In this document: positions 1-7,724 of the stretch, one piece after another
Position numbering within the stretch: position 1 is the stretch's first letter
Layout of the letters: every line of letters begins with the position of its first letter
DNA from: RH-AL1 sp050013235
GTDB taxonomy: Bacteria; Pseudomonadota; Alphaproteobacteria; Rhizobiales; Beijerinckiaceae
Assembly: GCA_050013235.1 (NCBI GenBank)
Contig: JBEKFQ010000059.1
Span: forward strand, 1 to 18,017
Direction: 5' to 3'
Length of the DNA: 18,017 nt
The notes under the pieces: model-generated
The model's database searches: none
What the model saw: the letters and a program-made list of their open reading frames with translations, nothing else
Told to the model about the DNA's origin: nothing
Translations under genes and position numbers: made by a program

Positions 1-1
1 T

Positions 2-103
2 ACCGATATCGTCGATAAATGCTGCGAGGCTTGGAACAAGCTGGTTGAGATGCCGTGGAAAATCATGTCCATCGGACTGCGAGATTGGGCACACCAATGT
101 TGA
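2..103 (+). CDS. IS630-family transposase, C-terminal fragment cut by the window edge
   Basis: Thirty-three codons are open from the left edge to a TGA stop. They read as the end of an IS630-type DDE transposase: a Cys-Cys-x-Ala-Trp-Asn-Lys-Leu segment, then Ile-Met-Ser-Ile-Gly-Leu-Arg-Asp-Trp-Ala-His just before the stop. That SIGxRxWAH tail is familiar from the C-termini of rhizobial IS630 elements. The catalytic domain would lie to the left, outside the window, so intactness cannot be judged. The element's right terminal inverted repeat should lie within the next few tens of bases, but with no left end to compare I cannot place it. The insertion sits downstream of the 3' end of pit and disrupts no gene visible here. 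Confidence 0.68.
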   Translation, partial: TDIVDKCCEAWNKLVEMPWKIMSIGLRDWAHQC

Positions 104-148
104 TCACTGCAGGTTGGTATCAGTCTTTCATCCGGTATTTTGATAATA

Positions 149-185
149 AAAAAGGCGTCTCCTCAATAGAGGGAGACGCCTTTTT
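149..185. terminator. Bidirectional rho-independent terminator
   Basis: A nine-pair GC-rich stem (GGCGTCTCC pairing with GGAGACGCC) is flanked by five A on the left and five T on the right, giving an overall 14-bp arm with a short loop. The A/T flanks let it work on both strands: for the transposase from the left and for pit, whose stop codon lies about 110 nt to the right on the minus strand. Confidence 0.85.
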
Positions 186-294
186 GTTGAAAGCCATGTG
201 ATACTTTTAGATCGACGCCTTTGTCGAGGGGCCTGACCTTTCGATCCGGCTTTCTCGACTTAAGAGTAATCAATAGGGCGTTGAAACGCTCGCC

Positions 295-1953
295 CTAGAA
301 CACATGCACGAAGATGTAGAACAGGGTAGCGGAGATCGCCATGGCGCAGGGCAAAGTCAGCACCCAGGCCATCGCAATGCTGCGCAATGTCGCCCATTGA
401 AGACCCGAGCCATTCGCCGCCATGGTTCCCGCGATCCCCGAGGAGAGAACGTGGGTGGTGGAGACGGGAAGGCCGAGAACGTCGGCGGCCCCGATCGTGA
501 GCGCGGCAACCATTTCGGCTGAAGCACCCTGGCCGTAGGTCAGATGGGTCTTGCCGATCTTTTCGCCCACCGTCACGACAATCCGCTTCCAACCGATCAT
601 CGTTCCGAGGCCGAGCGCCAAGGCCACGGCGACCTTGACCCAGACAGGAATGAATTTGGTGGCGGCGTCGAGCAGACCGCTATAGGCGGCGAGCACCTTC
701 TTGTCGTCGGCGGAAAGCGTGGAAGCGCTATCCTTGGACAACCGCTTGACCGCCTCGGCGGTCAGATACATGTCGTTACGCGTGTTACCCGCGGCCGCAG
801 CCGGCACCTTGGCGATCGAGCCGTAGGTCTGGACCTGATTGGCCACATCCTTGATCAACACTGCGAGCGAGGGGAAAGTGCCCTCGCTGATGACCTTGGA
901 GGAAATGTAGTTCGTCACGGCCGGGCGCGGATTGCCCGTGACATTATAGCCTGCCGCTTTGCTTTCCACGACCTTGGACGCGGCCTGCGAGACGGAGATG
1001 AAGCTATCGACTCTATTTTGCGGCAGAGCGCGATTGAGCGCATAGGCCGTCGGCACAGTGCCGATGAGGATGAGCATGATGAGACCCATGCCCTTCTGAC
1101 CATCGTTGGACCCATGGAAGAAGGACACGAGCGTGCAGGTCAGGACCAAGAGGCCGCGAATCCACAGCGGCGGCTTATGGCCGGGCTCCGGCTCCGTGAA
1201 AAGCTCCTTGCGGCGTACCAGGAACTTCAGCGCATAAAGCAACGCCGCAGATATGATGAAGCCGAACACCGGCGACAGAAGCAGCGCTTCGCCGATTTCG
1301 ATCACCTTGCCGACGTCGACACCGGAAGTGCCGTCGCGGCCCTTCATCAAGGCGTTCATCACGCCGACACCGACGATCGAACCGATCATCGTGTGCGAGG
1401 AGGAAGCGGGAAGGCCGAGCCACCAGGTCCCGAGGTTCCAGATGATCGCCGCGATCAACAGCGCGAAGATCATGGCGAAGCCAGCCGAGGAACCGTCGGA
1501 GATCGTGCCCGTCGAAGCCGCCGCGCCAACCTGCAAAATCAGCTCGACCGGCAGCAGGGAAATGATGCCGAAGGCAACCGCGCCACTGGACGTCAAAACA
1601 CCGAGGAAATTGAAAAAGCCCGACCAGACCACCGCGAACTGCGGCGGCAAGGAGCGGGTGTAAATGACGGTCGCGACAGCATTCGCCGTATCGTGGAAGC
1701 CGTTGACGAATTCGAAGCCGAGCGCAATCAGCAGCGCGACGGCCAGCAGGAAGAACGGCGCGAGCGTCGTAACCGGCGTGCCAACGTTATGCACGTCGAA
1801 ATAAATGCTGTAGGCCGTGAAGAACAATCCGATGGCAAGAACCGCCATGAAGGCCAAGATGGTCTTAATGCCCATCGGCTCGTTCAGATCGACCCTCTTT
1901 GCTTCGTGGTGGCCGCTTCCCGCGTCCAATCCCTGTGTCGAAACCGCTGTCAT
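295..1953 (-). CDS. pit: Inorganic phosphate transporter, PiT family
   Basis: This is a 552-residue, strongly hydrophobic protein of the PiT family (TC 2.A.20), which takes up phosphate or metal-phosphate by cation symport across the inner membrane. Both halves of the family's internal repeat are visible. The first signature is near residues 79-99 (GFEFVNGFHDTANAVAT), followed by LGLPASSSHT around 180. The second is near 488-505 (GAADVLGLPVSTTHVLSS). A hydrophilic stretch around residues 310-430 separates the halves, as in long PitA-type members; the length is slightly above E. coli PitA. The start is supported by GGGGGAG seven bases upstream of the ATG. No PhoU-like (DUF47) partner gene is adjacent, unlike the orfA-pit pair of Sinorhizobium. 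A Pho-box-like repeat lies about 50 nt upstream of the start. Confidence 0.95.
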   Translation of the reverse strand: MTAVSTQGLDAGSGHHEAKRVDLNEPMGIKTILAFMAVLAIGLFFTAYSIYFDVHNVGTPVTTLAPFFLLAVALLIALGFEFVNGFHDTANAVATVIYTRSLPPQFAVVWSGFFNFLGVLTSSGAVAFGIISLLPVELILQVGAAASTGTISDGSSAGFAMIFALLIAAIIWNLGTWWLGLPASSSHTMIGSIVGVGVMNALMKGRDGTSGVDVGKVIEIGEALLLSPVFGFIISAALLYALKFLVRRKELFTEPEPGHKPPLWIRGLLVLTCTLVSFFHGSNDGQKGMGLIMLILIGTVPTAYALNRALPQNRVDSFISVSQAASKVVESKAAGYNVTGNPRPAVTNYISSKVISEGTFPSLAVLIKDVANQVQTYGSIAKVPAAAAGNTRNDMYLTAEAVKRLSKDSASTLSADDKKVLAAYSGLLDAATKFIPVWVKVAVALALGLGTMIGWKRIVVTVGEKIGKTHLTYGQGASAEMVAALTIGAADVLGLPVSTTHVLSSGIAGTMAANGSGLQWATLRSIAMAWVLTLPCAMAISATLFYIFVHVF

Positions 1954-2000
1954 CGTTTGCTCCCCCTGCCTGAAACCCCGACGTCTCTAAGCAGCCGAAA

Positions 2001-2018
2001 ATTACAACCATGTGACAA
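2001..2018 (-). promoter_or_regulatory. Possible PhoB binding site (Pho-box-like) upstream of pit
   Basis: Read on the minus strand this is TTGTCAC, four bases, then TTGTAAT. That 7+4+7 layout matches the direct-repeat architecture of the Pho box (consensus half-site CTGTCAT), with two mismatches in each half. It ends about 48 nt upstream of the pit start. In Sinorhizobium meliloti, PhoB represses the pit operon under phosphate limitation, so a site here is biologically sensible. The match is imperfect and found by eye. Confidence 0.35.
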
Positions 2019-2092
2019 GAGATTGGTTCAACGCGAGAGCGGTCATCTCTCCCGCATGGCTTGCCCGGCCAGAAGAAGCGAAAAGAATACGT

Positions 2093-2128
2093 ATTTTCCA
2101 TGAGTTATACAAGTAACTCATGGAAAAT
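2093..2128. repeat. Perfect inverted repeat, 15-bp arms, 6-nt loop
   Basis: ATTTTCCATGAGTTA (2093-2107) and its exact reverse complement (2114-2128) surround the hexamer TACAAG. The arms are AT-rich with no GC core and no adjacent T-run, so it is not a typical intrinsic terminator. It lies about 140 nt upstream of pit and 260 nt upstream of the plus-strand operon. It could be a large operator, an RNA hairpin in a leader or the remnant of a small mobile element. Confidence 0.9.
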
Positions 2129-2143
2129 TGAACCGCGCTTGAT

Positions 2144-2208
2144 TGGACGGACACCGCCAAATCCTACATTATTTAAATTTTTCTAAACGCATCTACACTG
2201 TCCGTCCA
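2144..2208. repeat. Spaced inverted repeat TGGACGGACA / TGTCCGTCCA
   Basis: Ten-base perfect inverted repeats at 2144-2153 and 2199-2208 flank a 45-bp AT-rich spacer (centre-to-centre 55 bp, near five helical turns). Each arm is followed on the right by a similar CCGCCAA-like heptamer. The arrangement fits two facing binding sites for one regulator in a divergent promoter region, or the ends of a short decayed insertion. No regulator gene is adjacent. Confidence 0.6.
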
Positions 2209-2389
2209 TCCGCCAAGAGTATCGTTAACTTTTCGCAAGAACGCGGGAACAAGGGCTGACGCGGTCCATTTTATCTTCGTGACCCCGTGGACACGAGGGC
2301 GGTAAATGAAGTTCAACTAGCGGATCGGCCCCGCACCTGTCCTGCCGCCGGACCGGCCCGCAACGTCTCAACGAGCGAGAACGACTCTC

Positions 2390-2785
2390 ATGGAAGAACT
2401 GGTCGCACGAATCGTCAATGCCGCCGGAATCACACCGGAACAAGCGCAGCGCACGATCGGCCTCATCCTCGCCTTTCTCCGCAAGGAAGGGCCAGCCGAT
2501 AAAATCGACGCGCTTCTCAAGACCATCCCTGGCGGCGAAGAAGCAGCGGCGGCCGGTGAAGACGACAAGCCCAGCGGCGGTGGACTGCTTGGCGGTCTCA
2601 TGGGCATGCTGAGCGGCGGCGGCGGCCTGATGGGTCTCGCGTCACAGCTTTCCGGCGTAGGACTCGGCCCCAGCGAAATGACCAACGCCGGAAAAGAACT
2701 GTTTGCTTTTGCCCGCGAAAAGCTTGGCGAAGATCAAATCAACGAGATCACGAGCTCCATTCCCGGCCTCCGCCAGTTCATGTGA
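2390..2785 (+). CDS. Small Gly/Met-rich helical protein of unknown function
   Basis: This 131-residue protein is not one I can assign firmly. Residues 1-45 look like an amphipathic helical domain (EELVARIVNAAG, then PEQAQRTIGLILAFLRK). Residues 47-60 are an acidic linker. Residues 62-94 are rich in Gly, Leu and Met, with GGGLLGGLMGM and a run of four glycines. The C-terminus returns to a helix ending in SSIPGLRQFM. That IPGL ending resembles the DUF2780/VcgC and DUF2267 type of small bacterial proteins; this is pattern resemblance only. There is no signal peptide or clear transmembrane helix, so it is probably cytoplasmic. The ribosome-binding site is weak. Its stop overlaps the GTG start of the mutase gene in ATGTGA, implying co-transcription and translational coupling. 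Confidence 0.72.
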   Translation: MEELVARIVNAAGITPEQAQRTIGLILAFLRKEGPADKIDALLKTIPGGEEAAAAGEDDKPSGGGLLGGLMGMLSGGGGLMGLASQLSGVGLGPSEMTNAGKELFAFAREKLGEDQINEITSSIPGLRQFM

Positions 2786-4599
2786 CACTCGATGAATCCT
2801 TGCAAAGGAGCGGCGCCTTGTCCGAATCGATTTGGCGAAGTCTCGCGGAAAAGGCGCTGGGCGGCGCCCCTCTCGAGGCTCTTTCGAGCCGGACCCTAGA
2901 GGGTCTGCGGATCGAGCCGCTCTATGCCAGAAGCACGGCGGACATGCCGCCGGCGCTTCGCCAAAAGGCCGGCGCCTGGGGCGTGTCGCAGCGCGTGGAT
3001 CATCCCCAGCCGGATGAGGCCAACCGCCTTGCGCGCCTCGATCTCGAAGGCGGCGCCAATGGCCTCACCGTCGTTTTCGCGGGCGAGACGGCGCGTGGCT
3101 TCGGCCTGCCGTTGGACGCCGCCGCTCTCGCCACCGCGTTGCAGGGAATCGAACTCGACTATATTTCCCTGCGGTTGGATGCCGGCGCCAGCGCGCCCGG
3201 GGCCGCGCGCCTGCTGGCCGGGTTGACAACCGCGCGCCGGCTGACAAGCGCCGCTCTCTCCGCCGATCTCGGCCTCGATCCCATCGGCAGCCTGGCGCGC
3301 ACCGGCCTCCCGGCGCCCGAAGACCTCACGGCTCGAGCGTTGCGGGAATTTATCGAGGCCACCCGGGCGGCGGGCTTGGCGGGCCGCACCTTTCTTGCCG
3401 ATGGACGGCCCTATCACGATGCCGGCGCCGGCGAAGCGCAGGAATTGGCTGCCGTGCTCGCCACCGCTCTCGCCTATCTCCGGCGGCTCGAACAAGCGGG
3501 GTTCGGCCTCGCGGAGGCGGCCCGGCAGATCGCCTTCTTGCTTGCCGCGGATGCCGGCACGTTTCTCACCCTCGCGAAATTCCGCGCCTTGCGGCGGCTC
3601 TGGGCGCGGGTGGAAGACGTTTGCGGCCTCCCACCCCAGCCTTTGCGCCTCCATGGCGAAACATCCTGGCGCATGATGACGCGCCGCGCGCCTTGGGTGA
3701 ATGTCATGCGCGCCACCGCCGCCATTTTCGCGGCCGGGACCGGCGGAGCGGATGTCATTACCGCCCTCCCCTTCACATCGGCGCTCGGCCTGCCCGAGGA
3801 TCGCGCGCGGCGTCTGGCGCGCAACACCCAACTCGTGCTGCTGGACGAATCCCATCTCGCCAAGGTCGAGGATCCGGCCGCGGGCTCCGGCGGCCTCGAA
3901 GCCTTGACCGACCAACTCTGCCTGCGCGCCTGGGATCTGTTCCAAGAGATCGAGAGGGAGGGCGGCGTCGGGGCGAGCTTGCTCGCGGGCAGCCTCCAAG
4001 CGCGAATCGCCACCGTAGCGCGGCGGCGCGCCCAATCCCATGCGGCGATCGAGAGCGCCATCACCGGCACGAGCGCCTTCCCCGATTTGGACGAAAGACC
4101 TCTCGCGCTGGCGGCGGCGGAGCCTTGGCCCGGAGCCGCCCGGGCTCCCCTCGCCTTGCCGGACACGCGTGATGCCGCCCCTTTCGAGGCCCTGCGCGAT
4201 CGCGCGGACGCCACGACGGACGCCACCGGACAGCGCCCGGCGATCTATCTCGCGACGCTCGGCAGCCCAGCCGGTCACGGACCCCGCGCCACCTATGCCG
4301 CCAATTTCTTCGCCGCCGGGGGAATTGCTACGGTCGCTGGCGATATCGCGGATTACACCGGCACACTGCCATTCGTCTGCATTTGCGGCCCCGATGCGCT
4401 CTATGAGGAGATGCTAGGCGAAGCCATCGTTTCCGGGCTTCGCGCGGCCGGCGCGCGCCGCGTCTTGCTGGTGGGCAGCCCCGGCGTCGGAGACGGCGGC
4501 AGCCAGGCCGGCTTGGACGGATTCATCTACCAAGGCGCGCCTGCGCTTCGCCTACTTGGCGAGTCTCTCGATTTTCTCGAACGCCCGGCCTTGACCTAA
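2782..4599 (+). CDS. mutA: Methylmalonyl-CoA mutase, small (beta) subunit
   Basis: This 605-residue protein is the non-catalytic partner of the B12-dependent mutase that interconverts methylmalonyl-CoA and succinyl-CoA (propionate/ethylmalonyl-CoA carbon flow). Family signatures are SRTLEGLRIEPLY near 36-48, QRVDHP near 71, KFRALRRLWARVEDVCG near 266-282, ETSWRMMTRR near 291-300 and DPAAGSGG at 364-371. The C-terminal domain (about 484-600) has the flavodoxin-like fold pattern but lacks the DxHxxG cobalamin-binding motif, as expected for the small subunit. The length is normal. The GTG start overlaps the preceding stop by 4 nt. A TTG at 2818 with AAGGAG upstream is an alternative, but the residues before it align with the usual N-terminus. 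No large-subunit gene is in the window; I recall the two subunits being unlinked in Methylobacterium too. Confidence 0.93.
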   Translation: MTLDESLQRSGALSESIWRSLAEKALGGAPLEALSSRTLEGLRIEPLYARSTADMPPALRQKAGAWGVSQRVDHPQPDEANRLARLDLEGGANGLTVVFAGETARGFGLPLDAAALATALQGIELDYISLRLDAGASAPGAARLLAGLTTARRLTSAALSADLGLDPIGSLARTGLPAPEDLTARALREFIEATRAAGLAGRTFLADGRPYHDAGAGEAQELAAVLATALAYLRRLEQAGFGLAEAARQIAFLLAADAGTFLTLAKFRALRRLWARVEDVCGLPPQPLRLHGETSWRMMTRRAPWVNVMRATAAIFAAGTGGADVITALPFTSALGLPEDRARRLARNTQLVLLDESHLAKVEDPAAGSGGLEALTDQLCLRAWDLFQEIEREGGVGASLLAGSLQARIATVARRRAQSHAAIESAITGTSAFPDLDERPLALAAAEPWPGAARAPLALPDTRDAAPFEALRDRADATTDATGQRPAIYLATLGSPAGHGPRATYAANFFAAGGIATVAGDIADYTGTLPFVCICGPDALYEEMLGEAIVSGLRAAGARRVLLVGSPGVGDGGSQAGLDGFIYQGAPALRLLGESLDFLERPALT

Positions 4600-4618
4600 C
4601 CAACAAGCCGCCCCGGAC

Positions 4619-7513
4619 TTAACCAGCAAGCCGCTCGCTTTCCGATTTTGCGAACAGATCGGAACCGCCGGCCCATTTGGCGATGACGCGCTCCACATGG
4701 GCGGACGGGACCGGCTTGCTGAAATAATAGCCTTGCGCCTCGTTACACCCTTGCCATTGCAGAAAATCGAGCTGCGCTTGCGTTTCCACCCCCTCGGCCG
4801 TGACGCGCATTCCGAGGCTTTTGCACAGGCCGATAATGGCGCCCACGATCACGCTGGAATCCGCTTTTGAATCGAGGTCGCGAATAAAGCTCTGATCGAT
4901 CTTGACCTTATCGAAGGGGAAGCTGCGGAGATAGCTCAGCGACGAGTAGCCGGTACCGAAATCATCCATCGCGATCTTCACGCCGAGGCCGCGAATCTGG
5001 TTCAGCGTCGCAAGCGTCGTCTCCGAATTCGCAAGAATGACGGATTCCGTGATTTCCAGCTCGAGACGGTTTGGAACAAGACCTGATTTAGCCAAGGCAT
5101 CGACGACGGCGGCGGCCAACTTGCCCGATTTGAACTGCGCTGGCGAAACGTTGACGGCAACACGGACGCCGTCGGACCATAAGTTGGCTTGATTGCACGC
5201 GGTACGCAACGCCCATTCGCCAAGTTGCGTAATCAAGCCGATTTCCTCGGCGAGCGGGATGAATTCAGCCGGAGAAACCATACCGCGTTTGGGGTGGTTC
5301 CAACGCAGCAGAGCCTCGAAGCTTCCGATTCTATTCCGTTTGAAATCAAACAAGGGCTGATAATAGAGTTCAAACGCGTTTTGCGCGAGCGCCTCGCGCA
5401 AATCGGCTTCCAGGGCGCGGCGGGCCTGCAACCGCGCATCCATTTCCATTTCAAAGAAGCGCCAGGTATCGCGGCCATCGGACTTTGCTTTATAGAGCGC
5501 CACATCGGCATTCTTGAGCAATTTGCCGAATGACGTTCCATCGCCCGGCGCCATCGATATGCCGATGCTGACACCGATGGTCACGCGATGACCCTCGATC
5601 TCGAAGGGCAGCTTGATCGTCTCGACGATACGCCGGGCGAGGATCGTCGCGTCGTCCGGTCCCTTGAGGCCCACCTGCAGAATGGCGAATTCATCGCCGC
5701 CGAGACGCGCGACCGTATCGACTTCGCGGATACAGGAGGACAAGCGTTCCGCCACCGCGCGCAGCAAAGCGTCACCCAGGGGATGGCCCCAGGTTTCGTT
5801 GATCGCTTTGAAATGATCGAGGTCGAGACAGAAAACGGCGAAACCGTCGCCCCGCCCAGTTTGACCCAACGCCTGCTCGACACGTTCGGTGAAAAGCGTC
5901 CGGTTGGCCAGCCCGGTCAAGGTGTCGTGACGCGCCATATAGACGATTTTGGCCTCGCTCTGCAGACGGTCCGTCACGTCTTCATAAGTTTCGACCCACC
6001 CGCCTTCCACCAATGGCTGATGAGCGACCGCCACGAGGCGGTCTCCGGGCACGTCGAGAATGGACTTGACGGGCACGCCCCCCTCGATCCGCATTTTTGC
6101 CGCAACCACCCGCGGATCGGTCCGGCTCGAGAAATTCCCCGCGGCAATGCTCAGGTCAATCACTTCGTCGAGCGACATCCCGGCCTCGATTTTCCCCGAC
6201 GGCAGGCGGAAGATTTCGCAGAAGCGGCGGTTGACGACCTGGATCCTTTGGCCGGCATCATAAAGACACAGGCCTTGCGACATATTGGCGAGCGCCACGT
6301 CGAACTGTTCATTTGTCGCCTTGATCGCGGCTTCCTGGTTCTTGAAAGCCGTAATATCGCTAAAGACGATAATCTCACCGCCTTCTTGCGTCGCGTTCTG
6401 ACTGATCCGGAACCAGCGGCCATCCGCGCCTTGCACGTCACGCGCAGCGCAACATCCGGCCGGCGTTCGAGTCTCTCCGCCAAGTTCGGTCTTGAGCAAA
6501 AGCATGAGGCCGCTTGCGGGATCGCCCGCCTTCAGGCGCCCCAAACGGCCTGCCAAGAATGTGGCCACCTGAGAATTCGCCAAGACAATTTTGGAAGCGG
6601 CATCGACGACGACGATCCCCTCGCATGAGCTTTCCAAGGCATCGGCGAGACGCGTCTGCGCGGAGCGCCGCTGCGATACTTCGCTTTGAATGCTGAGCTT
6701 AATGTTTCCCCGCATCAATTCCATGGCCGCGAGGAGAGCGGCAAGTTCACCGGCGCCGCCCGTCGGTACGGTGACATCAAGCTTCCCGCCTGCAATCTTG
6801 CGCGCGACTTCCGAGGCCATATCGATCGGACTCAAGATCATCCGCGAGAGAACCGAGGCAATGAGAAAGGAAATCAAGACGGCGCCCAACGTCACCAAGA
6901 GATCGACGCGCATATTGGTTTCGACAGCCGAATTCGCGGCCTGGCGGTTCGAAAAGCCGTCCCCCGCGGTATAATTAATCAGCAATTCAATCTGCGCCGC
7001 GGCGACATCGGCGTAGTGATCGAGGGTGCTCCAGACATCTTTCGGAGGCGTCCCGTCGACAATTCCCTTACGCTGCGCGGTCCAGGCCGCCACCGCCTTT
7101 TGCACCCGCGCACCGGCCTTGGACGCGCGTTCCGATTGGGCGCGTTCCATGGCAATCGACAAATCGTCGTCGAGATTTTTTTCCAACTCCTCGATTTTGG
7201 CATCGAGGTGATCGCGCGCTTCGCGATCCTGGGCAAAAAGTCTGCGGGCAAAAGCAGCTTGAATCGCATTGAAATCAGCCGAAGCGGCACGCGCATAGTT
7301 TATCGACATCAACGATTTGTCGAAAGTCTTTGAAACGAGGCTACCTTCCCAGCGAAGATCATGAATGGCGAAGATCCCGAGAGTCCCGGTAATCACGCTC
7401 ATGATGAGAAATGCAAAAAGGATCCTACCCCTGATAGAACCAAAAATAGCCTGATGCATCCCGCGCCCCAATCGAGCCGACGCCCTGACATGAAGGTTCT
7501 TCGTTTGCATCAT
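4619..7513 (-). CDS. Membrane-bound PAS-GGDEF-EAL cyclic-di-GMP regulator
   Basis: This 964-residue inner-membrane sensor has both c-di-GMP-making and c-di-GMP-degrading domains. In order: TM1 at about 30-52; a periplasmic helical-bundle-like sensor region; TM2 at about 198-222; a HAMP-like linker (SPIDMASEVARKIAGGKLDV); a PAS domain (SCEGIVVVDAASKIVLAN); a second PAS of the PAS-7 type (NMSQGLCLYDAGQRIQVVNR); GGDEF at 605-609; and EAL starting at 733. The GGDEF motif is intact, with an REVD inhibitory site five residues before it. The EAL domain keeps EALLRW, NVSP, LEITES, DDFGTG, KIDQSF and AEGVET, so both activities look possible. The start is the first of two tandem ATGs (7511-7513), preceded by a weak GGGAAAA; the frame stays open upstream to an ATG at 7603, which adds poorly conserved-looking residues. 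It converges on the mutase gene with a 19-nt gap. Confidence 0.93.
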   Translation of the reverse strand: MMQTKNLHVRASARLGRGMHQAIFGSIRGRILFAFLIMSVITGTLGIFAIHDLRWEGSLVSKTFDKSLMSINYARAASADFNAIQAAFARRLFAQDREARDHLDAKIEELEKNLDDDLSIAMERAQSERASKAGARVQKAVAAWTAQRKGIVDGTPPKDVWSTLDHYADVAAAQIELLINYTAGDGFSNRQAANSAVETNMRVDLLVTLGAVLISFLIASVLSRMILSPIDMASEVARKIAGGKLDVTVPTGGAGELAALLAAMELMRGNIKLSIQSEVSQRRSAQTRLADALESSCEGIVVVDAASKIVLANSQVATFLAGRLGRLKAGDPASGLMLLLKTELGGETRTPAGCCAARDVQGADGRWFRISQNATQEGGEIIVFSDITAFKNQEAAIKATNEQFDVALANMSQGLCLYDAGQRIQVVNRRFCEIFRLPSGKIEAGMSLDEVIDLSIAAGNFSSRTDPRVVAAKMRIEGGVPVKSILDVPGDRLVAVAHQPLVEGGWVETYEDVTDRLQSEAKIVYMARHDTLTGLANRTLFTERVEQALGQTGRGDGFAVFCLDLDHFKAINETWGHPLGDALLRAVAERLSSCIREVDTVARLGGDEFAILQVGLKGPDDATILARRIVETIKLPFEIEGHRVTIGVSIGISMAPGDGTSFGKLLKNADVALYKAKSDGRDTWRFFEMEMDARLQARRALEADLREALAQNAFELYYQPLFDFKRNRIGSFEALLRWNHPKRGMVSPAEFIPLAEEIGLITQLGEWALRTACNQANLWSDGVRVAVNVSPAQFKSGKLAAAVVDALAKSGLVPNRLELEITESVILANSETTLATLNQIRGLGVKIAMDDFGTGYSSLSYLRSFPFDKVKIDQSFIRDLDSKADSSVIVGAIIGLCKSLGMRVTAEGVETQAQLDFLQWQGCNEAQGYYFSKPVPSAHVERVIAKWAGGSDLFAKSESERLAG

Positions 7514-7649
7514 GGTTTTCCCGCGCCACCGGAAGTATAGGAATATTCGGGTTAAGGTACCGCTAACGGATGGTAAGGGGCCTCCGGTCATCCCGCCGCG
7601 CATCGCCTATCCGGGGATCCAAATGACGGAATAAAGGGGCTATTAAGCT

Positions 7650-7708
7650 GAACGCGGTAAACAGAATGGCAGCGTCTCCTTTTCGGGAGTTACGAACAAA
7701 CCGCGTTC
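7650..7708 (+). promoter_or_regulatory. Nested inverted repeats in the leader of the cupredoxin gene
   Basis: GAACGCGGT (7650-7658) pairs perfectly with ACCGCGTTC (7700-7708). Inside this outer stem a small CTCC/GGAG hairpin can form around 7676-7688. The structure ends about 16 nt before the cupredoxin ATG, just ahead of its GAGGGG ribosome-binding site. It may be a structured 5' leader or a bipartite operator shared with the divergent c-di-GMP gene. Confidence 0.4.
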
Positions 7709-7724
7709 TCTCGAGGGGTAGTTT

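Larger units (their letters stand above)
1954..2389. other. Divergent intergenic region between pit and the small-protein/mutase operon
   Basis: This 436-nt stretch separates the 5' ends of two divergent transcription units. It holds three structured elements listed separately: a Pho-box-like direct repeat near pit, a perfect hairpin with 15-bp arms and an inverted repeat with 10-bp arms and a 45-bp spacer. The section around 2160-2190 is AT-rich. I see no convincing gene; the open frames here lack ribosome-binding sites and recognisable protein character. From 2210 to 2389 I see nothing specific beyond the leader of the next gene. Confidence 0.6.

Noticed and set aside
544..2103. A 519-codon open frame on the plus strand opposite pit
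   Set aside because: It lies antisense to an unmistakable transporter and its product is a low-complexity Arg/Glu/Asp/His-rich chain with no domain; such frames are common opposite GC-rich genes.
3474..4226. Ser/Arg/Ala-rich 250-codon minus-strand frame inside the mutase gene
   Set aside because: Composition is typical of a wrong-frame reading of GC-rich DNA, with no start signal or domain.
2896..4278. A 460-codon open frame opposite the methylmalonyl-CoA mutase gene
   Set aside because: The product is Gly/Arg/Glu-rich without motifs, and the sense strand encodes a full-length family member.
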